A DNA stretch of 64,000 nucleotides from an uncultured Verrucomicrobiota bacterium (GCA_902615835.1 CACMQL010000003.1:21670-85669); one strand, 5' to 3'. Counted from the stretch's first letter, positions 46,441-55,437 are shown. Numbers and translations: made by a program. The notes: generated by a model not told the origin, from the letters alone.

Positions 46441-48767
46441 TTGTTGCTCTTGAAAGAGCTTTGTAGGGTTTGAAGTTGAGTATTGAGCTTGGATTGCATT
46501 TCTTCCATTCTCATAAATCCCTCACTAAGGGTTTCTTCTCTTTGCTCGAGATACCTCTCCAAATCTTCAATTCTTTGATCGAGACGCTTATTTTGGGATT
46601 TTATACTATCAATATGTGTATTATAAGTCCCTTTATAGTTGCTGGTTAAATTTCCTTCAAGAAATGTGGAGATAAATTCATCCAAAGATTGAGATATGCC
46701 TTGGAGCGGACGATCTGTATTGGTCAATGAGTCGAAGCGGGTTATTTTATCCTGATCAAAAAGGGACTGAACCAAATCGGGTTGGTCTTCCAATGCTTGA
46801 ATCAACAAGGCCGAATTTGTGGTTTTTAAGTTGTCCGAGCCAACCCCAAAGTCCAACCCTATGTCAGAAAGGCGAAATGAGCTGAATGCGGGATCAGCTT
46901 CTTCCCAAAAACCAGAAGAACTATTATATTTATAGTAAGTTTGTGGATTACCGGAAGAATCAAGCATGGTATCGTTCAGTACTTTAACCAAATAACCGTT
47001 GTTGCTTGCACCCAGACTAAGTTCCGCTTTGAGAGTCATTAATTCAGATGACGAGTCCGAATTTATTGAAACCAGAGTTGACCTCGTTTGCTCATTTAAA
47101 ATAAAATCCGAATTATCCTTAGTCACGGCACTGGCGGAATGGGGGGTGGTTTCACCAAAAACAACTTTCCTAAGCTGACTGCCTAACCTGGACAATTCGG
47201 TATTGCTTGAAAAGCGACCCGCCGTGACAGTTTCTCCATCATTCGTAACAGAGACAAGACTCTTAATATAGTCCTGAGCGTCATTAAACTCTACTACGAA
47301 TTTATCAATGGCACCTTTGGCCGCACTGCTATCCTTACCTACGGTGAATTCAAACCTGCCACCCAAGGACACATTCGCAATATCAAAATTGATGCCTTTG
47401 TAGCCATGCTCATCATCACCAAAACTGTTTCCCTTGCTGAAGACAATTTCTCCATTATTCACGCGGACAGAAGAATTTCCACCGATTTCTGAATTTACGG
47501 AGCGACCAACACCTTCTATGACTTGTCGCCACTTGCCACCGATGAGAGTAGGATCTCCGATGACCCCGTCTTCAAGAGCCTGCCAATAGGATGTGTTCCC
47601 GGAGGAGATAAATTTAAAATAGTCCCCCTTTGATATTGAAACTCCTGAACCAGCAGTGTACTCGCTCGAAATTGAACTTGGGCTAGCCAAGCCCATCAGT
47701 TCCAAAACATTGCCAGCTCCTTTGTTCGAACTAATCGCGTCCCAAGTTGAGGATTCATGCAAGGTAATTCCGGTTGCTCCGGTATTTTTGTTACGTACTA
47801 CGAACCTGTCACTAACGGGATCGTAGAACATGTACACATTGGCGTCGGATGAATTTACTTTTTGGATGAGAGTGCTAACAGTATCAACGGTTATATCGTA
47901 ATCAATTCGAACCACCCCCTCACCCTCGCCGATGAAAAAAGCACCCAACTTACCAGCATTGAGGCCATTGAAAGATTTTCCGAAATTGGCATTTTCGAGG
48001 GTCTCAGACATGTCGATCGAGCCTAGTGACTGGCTGCTCGTAAGGTTTGGATTGTCTAGTTTTAAGGCTGATAGGAAATTTGATGTATCGGTCGGCGAAC
48101 CCAAAATAGGCAAATTTCCCAGTGATACTCGATAATCGTCACTGGTGACCGAAAATTTATCATCCGCGAAATTATAATTGAGTTTAATTCCTGACCCGTC
48201 GGAACCTTCCGGGTTTAAGCCCACCGCAGAGGAATCATTTATCATGGAGAGTACATCTGTGATGGTTGCATCTAAACTAGAAATTGAAAAAGTTTTTCCG
48301 GATATGGTGAATGTGCCCGTAGTGATCTTGTTCTGCAATGGTAGGTCTTTCAATTTTAAGGAAGGATCAAATGTATCATCTGCAGTGCCCAAAGGATTTC
48401 CGAGTCCCTTGAAATGTCTGTTTTTGGAAGTCATCTCAGTACTAGATGCTTTGCTCAGGACTTGAACTGAAAACTCTCCAGTAAGTGAATCCGCTTCCGC
48501 ATTAACAGATGGAGTGCTTTGATTGGAGGAGCTCAGCCCAACTTTTCGCGATGCAAACAGGTTTTCATTTTGAAGGGCTTTGGCAGCACTTTTGAGGGTG
48601 TCAAGCTGAGTTTTAAGAACACCCAAGTCTGAGATTTTTTCTTCATTTCTGACCTTTTCCCGCTCGAGTCTTTTCTGGGGCATTCTTTCAAGTTCGATGA
48701 GTTGGTCAACCACGGGTGCCCAGTCAAAGCCAGATGCTAAACCTGTGAGTTGAAGGTCAGAACCCAT
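46437..48767 (-). CDS. fliD: Flagellar filament cap protein FliD with large insert
   Basis: A 776-residue cap protein, longer than the 450-650 usual in the family. The N-terminal domain shows LTGLASGFDWAPVVDQLIEL and the FliD signature FSVQVLSKASSTEM. The C-terminal region has LSDIGLDFGVGSDNLKTTN and a long coiled coil (LEDRIE-like RIEDLERYLEQREETLSEGF). A part near residues 375-420 (ISKGDYFKFISSGNTSYWQA) resembles the modules in flagellin 1. It caps the growing filament and guides flagellin folding. Confidence 0.93.
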   Translation of the reverse strand: MGSDLQLTGLASGFDWAPVVDQLIELERMPQKRLEREKVRNEEKISDLGVLKTQLDTLKSAAKALQNENLFASRKVGLSSSNQSTPSVNAEADSLTGEFSVQVLSKASSTEMTSKNRHFKGLGNPLGTADDTFDPSLKLKDLPLQNKITTGTFTISGKTFSISSLDATITDVLSMINDSSAVGLNPEGSDGSGIKLNYNFADDKFSVTSDDYRVSLGNLPILGSPTDTSNFLSALKLDNPNLTSSQSLGSIDMSETLENANFGKSFNGLNAGKLGAFFIGEGEGVVRIDYDITVDTVSTLIQKVNSSDANVYMFYDPVSDRFVVRNKNTGATGITLHESSTWDAISSNKGAGNVLELMGLASPSSISSEYTAGSGVSISKGDYFKFISSGNTSYWQALEDGVIGDPTLIGGKWRQVIEGVGRSVNSEIGGNSSVRVNNGEIVFSKGNSFGDDEHGYKGINFDIANVSLGGRFEFTVGKDSSAAKGAIDKFVVEFNDAQDYIKSLVSVTNDGETVTAGRFSSNTELSRLGSQLRKVVFGETTPHSASAVTKDNSDFILNEQTRSTLVSINSDSSSELMTLKAELSLGASNNGYLVKVLNDTMLDSSGNPQTYYKYNSSSGFWEEADPAFSSFRLSDIGLDFGVGSDNLKTTNSALLIQALEDQPDLVQSLFDQDKITRFDSLTNTDRPLQGISQSLDEFISTFLEGNLTSNYKGTYNTHIDSIKSQNKRLDQRIEDLERYLEQREETLSEGFMRMEEMQSKLNTQLQTLQSSFKSNK

Positions 48768-48863
48768 TGGTAAGAAAGGAGATAAAAGACTGGCTCATTA
48801 TGTGATGATAGGAATCAAGATACTCTTATGAGTAGAGCATCTTTCATGCCACCAAGTGGCAAG

Positions 48864-50732
48864 CTATCCCTGCAAGGAAGGAGATTCCGTAGGCCGGGTA
48901 TAAGATTGGTTTTCAAGTTCCCGCAGTAGCCAATGGCAACCCTCACTAAGAGCCCAAAAATATTCTTTGTTTCTCTGTATCGCGTCCCAGTTTTTATTAT
49001 TCGAGTTAATGTCGCGTATTACTCTTTTATAGGTGATTAATTCACCCTTTGTCTTACCTTCAAAAACCAAATTCCACAGATCTGGAGATGAGTCGACCAT
49101 TCGATTGACTTCGCCCCCTTGCAGAAGAATGTCTTTAATTTTCTTGTTCTCAGAATAATGGGGCTGGGCAAATTTCTCGGGTAGCATCTCTATTTCAAGT
49201 GCAAGGCTTAAGGACTTTTTGAGCAAAGATTCTGTGTACTTGACCAGAGGTTGTAGTAGCATGGTCAAATCCGGACAAGGAATCTGATTGGATAATAAGT
49301 TGGATACTTTTTCATCAAAGCAATGTGTGCTTGCATCTTTAATCCATTCAAAGGCTTCGTCATAATTCAAATAAGGAACTCCTTCAATTTTAACGCCATC
49401 TCTGGCAAGATTTCCATAATTCACCTGCGGGTTGTTTCGGACAAACTGCTCGAAGGTTTTTAGATAGACGAATAGGCGACTCTCAACATGAACTAAATCT
49501 CTGGTGTTTCCTGGCAGTTTGTGTCCTTTATTAATTTCTGCGTAATGATCTCCTGAGTCAGCATAAAAGGAATCAGAAGTATAATACTGTCCATCCTCGC
49601 GAACTGCCATATCCTGCCCGATAAACAGAACCTTTTGACAACCAAGCAGCCTTGATATGTCAAGGACACAACCGGACACTGTTCCCTGTTCCAGAATGTT
49701 AGTCCCAGGTCCTTTCCCTATTCTTTTCCTGACAAAATCTGCAATCGGGTTGAGGGTGCTCCAGGAAAGTATTCTTCCAGAAAACCTTGTAATAATTTCC
49801 GGGTAGGCACTAAAGGGGCAGGCAAGGGGCACATGGTCCAGTTTGACATTTTGAAAGCCCGCCAAAGTCGGTTCCATGGGATCCGCAGTGACTACAAGAT
49901 GCGGTCGAATACCGCTGTTAATCAGCTTTCGATAAGGGGAATTACTCGCGACAATAATAGCCTTATCTTGTACTTTCCGAAGAAAATCTGTGGATTCATC
50001 CAGAGATGGACCCGCCCCTATGAGGATAAAGGGTACATCTCTGAATTGATCCTTGAGTTCTCCTATATCCGGGGAAGTCGCCATGTGCTTAAGGTTCGAG
50101 AAAGAATTTTGCTGAATGTTAACGGATGTTCTGACATTTACTTCCATGAGGGGGCGAACCACAAGATATTGACGAAGTAACTCATTACGCATCTTGTCAT
50201 AATATGTTTCATCAGCCGAATGAAGGGGAGAGAAGACGGCAGTGTTTACTTCGGAAACTTCACTGAGTGCGGCACTTTGAATGTCTGCAAAAAAATCATC
50301 ATTGAGCTCACCGGTGCCGAAGCCAAACCTTTCATGGGAAAGAATGTCTGAACAGTCAAATCTTGATAAGGTATCCCTGAGTATGCAGGTGTCTTTTTCG
50401 GCACCAAGGCAATACGCTCCCGTTGAGGAATTTTCCAAAAAATATTTTATATGAGAACCATCCCCAAAGCCCGTTACAGCATATAGGGACTCTTTTTCCA
50501 AATTCAATCCGGCAAACCACCTTTTGATCAGATTAAATTTATTCTGCGAGCCATACACGGGGAACGCATGTTCACCTCGCTGCATCATCAAAATGGCATC
50601 TCCGTTATTTTGTTGGTAGAAAAAATTACTGGATGCACGATTTCCTGTCTCAAGAATACGACTCAGGACATTCGGAAATCTGTTTGCCAGAATCTTGGCG
50701 TTTTTCTCCAGCAACCTAATTTCCGCACTCAT
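48864..50732 (-). CDS. Maf-type motility accessory factor, DUF115 flagellin glycosyltransferase
   Basis: A 622-residue protein of the MAF/DUF115 type, known in other genera to transfer nonulosonic acids onto flagellin. The conserved core reads FILIGAGPSLDESTDFLRKV, IVASNSPYRKLINSGIRPHL, VVTADPMEPT, ILEQGTVSGCVLDISRLLGC and VLFIGQDMAV. It overlaps the gene upstream by 4 bases. The opposite strand holds five flagellin genes, which are its likely substrates. The sugar cannot be named from the window; no pseudaminate genes are visible. Confidence 0.88.
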   Translation of the reverse strand: MSAEIRLLEKNAKILANRFPNVLSRILETGNRASSNFFYQQNNGDAILMMQRGEHAFPVYGSQNKFNLIKRWFAGLNLEKESLYAVTGFGDGSHIKYFLENSSTGAYCLGAEKDTCILRDTLSRFDCSDILSHERFGFGTGELNDDFFADIQSAALSEVSEVNTAVFSPLHSADETYYDKMRNELLRQYLVVRPLMEVNVRTSVNIQQNSFSNLKHMATSPDIGELKDQFRDVPFILIGAGPSLDESTDFLRKVQDKAIIVASNSPYRKLINSGIRPHLVVTADPMEPTLAGFQNVKLDHVPLACPFSAYPEIITRFSGRILSWSTLNPIADFVRKRIGKGPGTNILEQGTVSGCVLDISRLLGCQKVLFIGQDMAVREDGQYYTSDSFYADSGDHYAEINKGHKLPGNTRDLVHVESRLFVYLKTFEQFVRNNPQVNYGNLARDGVKIEGVPYLNYDEAFEWIKDASTHCFDEKVSNLLSNQIPCPDLTMLLQPLVKYTESLLKKSLSLALEIEMLPEKFAQPHYSENKKIKDILLQGGEVNRMVDSSPDLWNLVFEGKTKGELITYKRVIRDINSNNKNWDAIQRNKEYFWALSEGCHWLLRELENQSYTRPTESPSLQG

Positions 50733-51346
50733 GATGCCTGATCAGCCTCCACTTTTTCTTTTAAAAAGGGGATCACTTGAGTTGCAAACAATTTGCGTGA
50801 TCTTACAAAAATAGGCAGAAAATTCACGGAAAGTTCATCGGAAAGACTTGCCGGGCTACCTTGTTCAAAGGCTTTTAGTATCTCCCCCAAACTTACGGAT
50901 TGCTCATGGGCAAGCTTATGGAAAGGGTCACTCCAGGGAGGAGAATATGTGCTCACATAAGGACCCATATTATCAATGAGGTCGGCAAATGGTTGGATTT
51001 TCTGGATAAATTCATCCATCCTTTTAAAAACTTCTGACCACGATGTGTTTAAAACATTTTGGGCATACGCTTGGAGTTGCACATCCGTATCATTCATATG
51101 ATTCAGGGCTTCAATAACCAGTCGGAATGTAAGCTCGTCATGGGAAAGGGAAAAAGCCTCTATTTTTTCATAACTTTTAGGGAAACCGCCCTTTTCCAAA
51201 GAATCTTCTCCATCCACCAGAAACTTTACCACTGCCCTGCCCTGTTCACTTAGTGCACCCATGAGCAACTCATACACATTGGAGGGATCCCCGGGAATAT
51301 CTTCCGTAAATGTTACTTCTTCGTTATCTGCCCAGACGGATGACAT
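50729..51346 (-). CDS. Unknown protein coupled to the Maf gene
   Basis: A 205-residue helical protein without signal peptide or membrane span. Phrases are NVYELLMGALSEQGRAVVKF, SHDELTFRLVIEALNHM and SVSLGEILKAFEQGSPASL. I do not recognise a family. It ends with a 4-base overlap (ATGA) into the Maf gene, and it starts divergently about 165 bases from the sigma-28 promoter of the flagellin strand. A role in flagellin glycosylation or export is likely from position alone. Confidence 0.55.
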   Translation of the reverse strand: MSSVWADNEEVTFTEDIPGDPSNVYELLMGALSEQGRAVVKFLVDGEDSLEKGGFPKSYEKIEAFSLSHDELTFRLVIEALNHMNDTDVQLQAYAQNVLNTSWSEVFKRMDEFIQKIQPFADLIDNMGPYVSTYSPPWSDPFHKLAHEQSVSLGEILKAFEQGSPASLSDELSVNFLPIFVRSRKLFATQVIPFLKEKVEADQAS

Positions 51347-51377
51347 GGTTATTTACTTACATGTATTGGTTGGGTTA

Positions 51378-51402
51378 CACAACGGAAAAAAACACTGCCG
51401 TT
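51378..51402. repeat. Short inverted repeat in the divergent flagellar region
   Basis: CAACGG, a 12-base spacer and CCGTTG, located between the start of the 50729-51346 gene (minus) and the flagellin-1 promoter (plus). It could be an operator or a hairpin in a leader. Nothing else recognisable lies in the AT-rich stretch 51403-51510. Confidence 0.3.
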
Positions 51403-51510
51403 GAGTAAATAATCCAAGTAAAGGTAAAAAAATAATTTTCTTAAAATATTACTAATCAACAAAATATGAGATCAATAGTTTTTTGTTCTAAAGAAAAATT
51501 TAATTTTTTC

Positions 51511-51537
51511 TAAAGTTCGTCTGATTCTCTCCGATTA
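51511..51537 (+). promoter_or_regulatory. Sigma-28 (FliA-type) promoter of flagellin 1
   Basis: The -35 element TAAAGTTC, an 11-base spacer and the -10 element TCCGATTA match the FliA consensus TAAAGTTT-N11-GCCGATAA at 13 of 16 positions. It lies about 113 bases upstream of the flagellin-1 GTG. I found no comparable match upstream of the other flagellin genes. Confidence 0.85.
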
Positions 51538-51649
51538 TCCACAGCGTCGAAGACAAGGAGGTCGACGACAGGAGTCCCGAAAGGGATTCTTCCAGTTCAA
51601 TAATACAGGCATCATGGATGATGTCTTCACAAAGTCAAGGAGGACGAAA
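51538..51649 (+). promoter_or_regulatory. Structured 5' leader of flagellin 1 with ribosome-binding site
   Basis: The roughly 105-base leader can fold in several ways: TCCCGAAAGGGA (GNRA-type tetraloop), GACAGGAGTC with AGGA in the loop, ATCATGGATGAT with GGA in the loop, and a long-range pairing of GAAGACA (near 51547) with TGTCTTC (near 51622). The true ribosome-binding site AAGGAGG (51637-51643) lies 6 bases before the GTG. A second AAGGAGG near 51552 has no start codon after it. The several GGA loops are the kind of site that CsrA binds; that protein is not seen in the window. Confidence 0.55.
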
Positions 51650-54493
51650 GTGAGTATAACAATAAGTTCAAACCAAGCAGCGTCGTATTCGGCGCTAAAT
51701 ATGAAAAGGGCAAACAATCTTCTTACGAAGAGTTTGCAACGCTTATCAAGCGGTAAAAGAATTGTATCCCCTGCAGATGACGCGGGTGGATTAGCAGTCG
51801 GTATGAAGTTGCAAAGCAGTTTAAAACGTGCAGCCGCTTCTAAAATGAACACGCAGAATGGTGTATCGTTTTTACAGATGCAGGACAGTGTTCTTAAAGT
51901 TTCAGGAGAAATTCTTGACCGCATGTCAGAGCTCAAGAGCTTCTTTAATGATGTTTCTAAAGGGGCCGACGATCGCGAAACTTATAATCATGAGTTCAAC
52001 GAACTACAAAAAGAGCTCAACGCACTCAAAGCCCAGAAATTTAATGGTGTTTCTTTGTTTGCCACCCATGAGCCTGATAGTAACCCCCTTAAAATTATCA
52101 CATCCGATGATGGACTGGGTGAACATATTGAACTTACGCGAACGGGTTTCTTTGAGAACTTGAAGTCCAAGTTCGGTGCTGATGGAAAACTTGATTCCGG
52201 TTCACACGGTGAATACAGACAACTTGTAGGTGATTTTAGCACAGATGGCGGCATTTTTGATGCCGATCCGGGTTACTCATCAAAATCATATTCCGCTGGG
52301 GAAGTGGTTTACAAGCAGGGTGTTAGCCTTAGTGATTCAGGTTACTTTATGGCTCTTAAGAATGTGACCGCAGGGACAAAAATTATCGATGAGGCAGATG
52401 CCAACTCTCTATGGATCAGAATTGCGGATAAAGGAGGAGTCGGTTTTGCAGAATCCTACCCTGATGCTCCTGAGTACAATCAGTACAACACCCAATTTAA
52501 CAGCAAAGGGGAGCCCGTTGCTTATTTAAAAGGTGATAAGGTTAAAATACCTGCTCATTGGGCTTCACCCGGAAGTAATCTTTTCCTCGAAGCCCAATCT
52601 GATGTGCCCCAAGGTATTACTCTGTATGAATTATTCAGTAATGGTTATGTAACTAGCGATAAGACAGGATACTTCCAATATGTCGGTGATGATTCCAATG
52701 GATCAGGTATTAAACCCACCACTGAATTCGTCAGAGCCAATAGCAACCTGTCTGAGCCGACCAATATGACTGCAAACTCAGCCTCTAGCTTAAAGTATGC
52801 TATGTCAATTGCAGGTTCTTCGGCGAATTATGTTCCGAGTTTTATCAAAAGTGGAACCACAATTTATCAAGCTACCCATGATTGGGAAGCAAAAACATGG
52901 AATGATAAGGTCTCTTTCAAGGAAGGGGAGATTTATTACAACAAGGATGGTGCCGGTGACAAATATGTTGGGTTAATCAACTCTAATGTTAAAGGAACTT
53001 ACACGGGAGCATATGCCACAGCAAATGATTATGTCTTTTACCAAGGAAAGTGGTACCAGGCAGCCCAAGACATCAGTGCCCAAACAGCTCCGGTGGATCC
53101 AGATGACGCCTTGGCCCCTCAAGCCACTACGAAAGCCTATGTTTCCGGGGATGCCGTATCAATTTCCGGTACGATTTATTCCGCACCTGGTACTTTTGCC
53201 GGTAATTTTGACTCTGACAACATCGCCTTTGGAAAATGGGTCCGTGGCGACACAAATGGAGCAGGTGCTATGGGATGGCATCAACTTGCAGATGATGCAG
53301 CCACCCAATTCGGTGCTAGTTACAAGAATGACTTCAACCGCGAAGGCACCTATGCCCTGAACGATGTGGTGAAGTTTGAGGGTGATTATTACATCGCGAC
53401 TGCCGCCGCAGATGGTAGCGGTGCAAATGCTGATCTAAGTGATCCAGATCAAAATGCTAGTTTCAGGCTTGTGTCGTTTGCAGACCTGCATGGCACCTTT
53501 AATGGCACCCTAAAGGACAGTACGGTTGGCACAACTGGGTGGAATAACGCAAACATCCAAGCCAAATGGACTCAAAATTATTGGATCCATGAAAGCGATC
53601 CTGCTGGACAAGCGGATTATGCAACAGATATCACCGCAGATGTGTCAAATCCAGATAACGAGAAGTACTGGGCCAAGACTCATTTCGCCAATCTGGAAGA
53701 CAAAACGGTAAGTACAAGTTACACCCGTGGAGATAATATCTACTATCAGGGTAAGCACTATGTATACACTTCCCACCTTGATTCGGATAATCCAAGCTTC
53801 GTGGATCCAACGAACGATGGGTACACGGAGTTCGAGACTCTTCTTCGTCTGGGTGCGATTACCGAGTTACCGATGTATGTTGACACCATTGGAGGCGGAG
53901 GTGCAAACCTACCCGAGGGTGTTTATTACAGACCCGACCAAGACTTAGAATTTGTGGACCGTCTTCCCAATACAGGTCTTGTTCGTACAAATAGCATTGA
54001 ACGGCGCACAGACGCACCATTACCCCCAGGTGATGAAATCTTCAATTCACAGGACGATCAGTTCTATGGGGGATTGAATGCAGGTAATGATGGTATTTAT
54101 GGCACCATGGACGACTTCTATGCCAGCACCGATTACAGCAATCGTGCAAAGGCCGGTGGTCATATTGATGCTGATGCGGATAACAATAAGGATCTCCTGG
54201 ATGACTCACTCGGATTGCAGGACTTCAGTGTGGCTGACTTTGTTGACTATATCCAAAACCTTGCCAATGTCAGGGCGGTCAATGGAGGAACCATGTCTAG
54301 GCTTGGGTATGCCCAGCGCATCTTGGAAGAAAACGAGATTAACCTGGGTGCCGCCACTTCCAGAATTATGGATGCGGATATGGCCTACGAGTCTACCCGC
54401 ATGGCTACTCATAATGTACTGTTACAGGCAGCAGCCTCTATGGTCACGCAAGCCAACAGCCTAAATAATGTTGTTCTTTCTCTTCTTCAATAA
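51650..54493 (+). CDS. Flagellin 1, with very large hypervariable insert of CBM-like modules
   Basis: About 947 residues from the GTG at 51650, chosen because of its perfectly spaced AAGGAGG and the flagellin start SITISSNQAASYSALNMKRA; an ATG at 51614 adds 12 residues. The N-terminal D0/D1 (LTKSLQRLSSGKRIVSPADD, FLQMQDSVLKVSGEILDRMS) and C-terminal D1/D0 (NLGAATSRIMDADMAYESTR, ASMVTQANSLNNVVLSLLQ) are normal. The roughly 650 residues between are not. They repeat a motif like Y-x-x-G-D-x-V-x-Y-x-G-x-x-Y, for example ANDYVFYQGKWYQAAQD, LNDVVKFEGDYYIATA and TRGDNIYYQGKHYVYT. This resembles CBM5/12 chitin- or glycan-binding modules. It is a major filament subunit or a decorated minor one. Confidence 0.95.
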   Translation: MSITISSNQAASYSALNMKRANNLLTKSLQRLSSGKRIVSPADDAGGLAVGMKLQSSLKRAAASKMNTQNGVSFLQMQDSVLKVSGEILDRMSELKSFFNDVSKGADDRETYNHEFNELQKELNALKAQKFNGVSLFATHEPDSNPLKIITSDDGLGEHIELTRTGFFENLKSKFGADGKLDSGSHGEYRQLVGDFSTDGGIFDADPGYSSKSYSAGEVVYKQGVSLSDSGYFMALKNVTAGTKIIDEADANSLWIRIADKGGVGFAESYPDAPEYNQYNTQFNSKGEPVAYLKGDKVKIPAHWASPGSNLFLEAQSDVPQGITLYELFSNGYVTSDKTGYFQYVGDDSNGSGIKPTTEFVRANSNLSEPTNMTANSASSLKYAMSIAGSSANYVPSFIKSGTTIYQATHDWEAKTWNDKVSFKEGEIYYNKDGAGDKYVGLINSNVKGTYTGAYATANDYVFYQGKWYQAAQDISAQTAPVDPDDALAPQATTKAYVSGDAVSISGTIYSAPGTFAGNFDSDNIAFGKWVRGDTNGAGAMGWHQLADDAATQFGASYKNDFNREGTYALNDVVKFEGDYYIATAAADGSGANADLSDPDQNASFRLVSFADLHGTFNGTLKDSTVGTTGWNNANIQAKWTQNYWIHESDPAGQADYATDITADVSNPDNEKYWAKTHFANLEDKTVSTSYTRGDNIYYQGKHYVYTSHLDSDNPSFVDPTNDGYTEFETLLRLGAITELPMYVDTIGGGGANLPEGVYYRPDQDLEFVDRLPNTGLVRTNSIERRTDAPLPPGDEIFNSQDDQFYGGLNAGNDGIYGTMDDFYASTDYSNRAKAGGHIDADADNNKDLLDDSLGLQDFSVADFVDYIQNLANVRAVNGGTMSRLGYAQRILEENEINLGAATSRIMDADMAYESTRMATHNVLLQAAASMVTQANSLNNVVLSLLQ

Positions 54494-54537
54494 TCGAGAG
54501 GAAGAAACAATAAGAATAATTAGTTAAACAAGAGGAG

Positions 54538-55437
54538 ATGTTTGAGGGTAATCACAGATTAAAAAAGGCAGGAGGTCACGGAACTGGAACCTGCCCTGCC
54601 CCTTCAGGCGAGTCCCCGCCGCATACGAAAATGGTATGCGGCGGGGAAAACTCCCCTCTTGTAAGAGTTACGCCGGGTTGCATGATTAGGGATATTCCAA
54701 GTGCACTCACTTCAGTTCCTTCCAGGATTTCAGAAACAAAAGCTAACTTAGATTCTGGAAAAATTTCTTACGCGGAAGACATATTCAATTTGATTAAAAA
54801 TTCTCCCCTAAGCAGAGGAGGTAAGACAAAACTTAAGCAGTCAAATTTGACCAGTTATTCATACGAATTTTCCTGTTTTGTCACCTATTACCATCCGGGT
54901 AACCAAAGGGTCACTCCCGTTTTTGAGGAACCCTTGCCGAGTAAAAATGACCCTGTATTTTCAGGGGCAACCTTACCTCTGTGCCCCACAGAAAATGGGC
55001 AACCAATAATTTTCTTACTCGGATACAGCTCATCTTCAGGTGCTGATCCTGGGTTCATTGAAGCCAATTTCTGTCTCAGGAATCTCTATTGGTTCAGCAC
55101 GGAAGATCTGGCTTCATTTCTACCTCATTCGTATGACTGGCAGACCACACCCGAAACCCCACCCGAAGGCCCGGGCCCAGTGGCGGCCCGTGGTCACAAT
55201 TTATCCGTTTGGGAATTATGCCCCTCTAATGGAATAACAGAGCCCATCGTGTCACAGTGTCCTGAAATATTCACTTCCGTGTTAGCTACTGATGACCCAC
55301 CCTTTTCTTCTTTATATGATCTGGACGAATACGAACTCTTCGTTTTCGGAAACGACTATACCAGAAAGATGATCCATTATGATTCTTTCAATGATCCTGA
55401 ATCTCCAACCATTTACACTGATGACTGGAAAAACTGA
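54538..55437 (+). CDS. Unrecognised ORF between flagellins 1 and 2
   Basis: A 299-residue open frame, rich in Ser, Pro and Thr. I recognise no family, and no flagellin pattern. The nominal start has GAGGAG directly against the ATG and the strong hairpin lies within its first 40 codons, so the real start may be the ATG at 54631 or 54682 (MIRDIPSALTS). The last 67 bases lie in the first copy of a 277-bp tandem repeat. It may be a real fast-evolving gene or a decaying one. Confidence 0.35.
   Translation: MFEGNHRLKKAGGHGTGTCPAPSGESPPHTKMVCGGENSPLVRVTPGCMIRDIPSALTSVPSRISETKANLDSGKISYAEDIFNLIKNSPLSRGGKTKLKQSNLTSYSYEFSCFVTYYHPGNQRVTPVFEEPLPSKNDPVFSGATLPLCPTENGQPIIFLLGYSSSSGADPGFIEANFCLRNLYWFSTEDLASFLPHSYDWQTTPETPPEGPGPVAARGHNLSVWELCPSNGITEPIVSQCPEIFTSVLATDDPPFSSLYDLDEYELFVFGNDYTRKMIHYDSFNDPESPTIYTDDWKN
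54567..54595 (+). terminator. Hairpin downstream of flagellin 1
   Basis: GGCAGG, a 17-base loop and CCTGCC, preceded by AAAAAA. It lies about 75 bases after the flagellin-1 stop and 18 bases before a stronger hairpin. No T-tract follows, so it may stabilise the 3' end rather than terminate. Confidence 0.4.
54614..54646 (+). terminator. Strong 13-bp hairpin downstream of flagellin 1
   Basis: CCCCGCCGCATAC, loop GAAAATG, GTATGCGGCGGGG: a perfect GC-rich 13-bp stem, exceptional for this AT-rich genome. It stands 121 bases after the flagellin-1 stop and inside the nominal start of the next ORF. No U-tract follows, so it is either a non-canonical terminator or an mRNA-stabilising/processing element. 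Confidence 0.6.

Noticed and set aside
51546..51560. The first AAGGAGG before flagellin 1 as a ribosome-binding site for a leader peptide
   Set aside because: No start codon follows at a usable distance.
54538..55437. The unknown ORF as a fourth flagellin-like orphan
   Set aside because: I could not align it to the flagellin helices in the way the other three orphans align.
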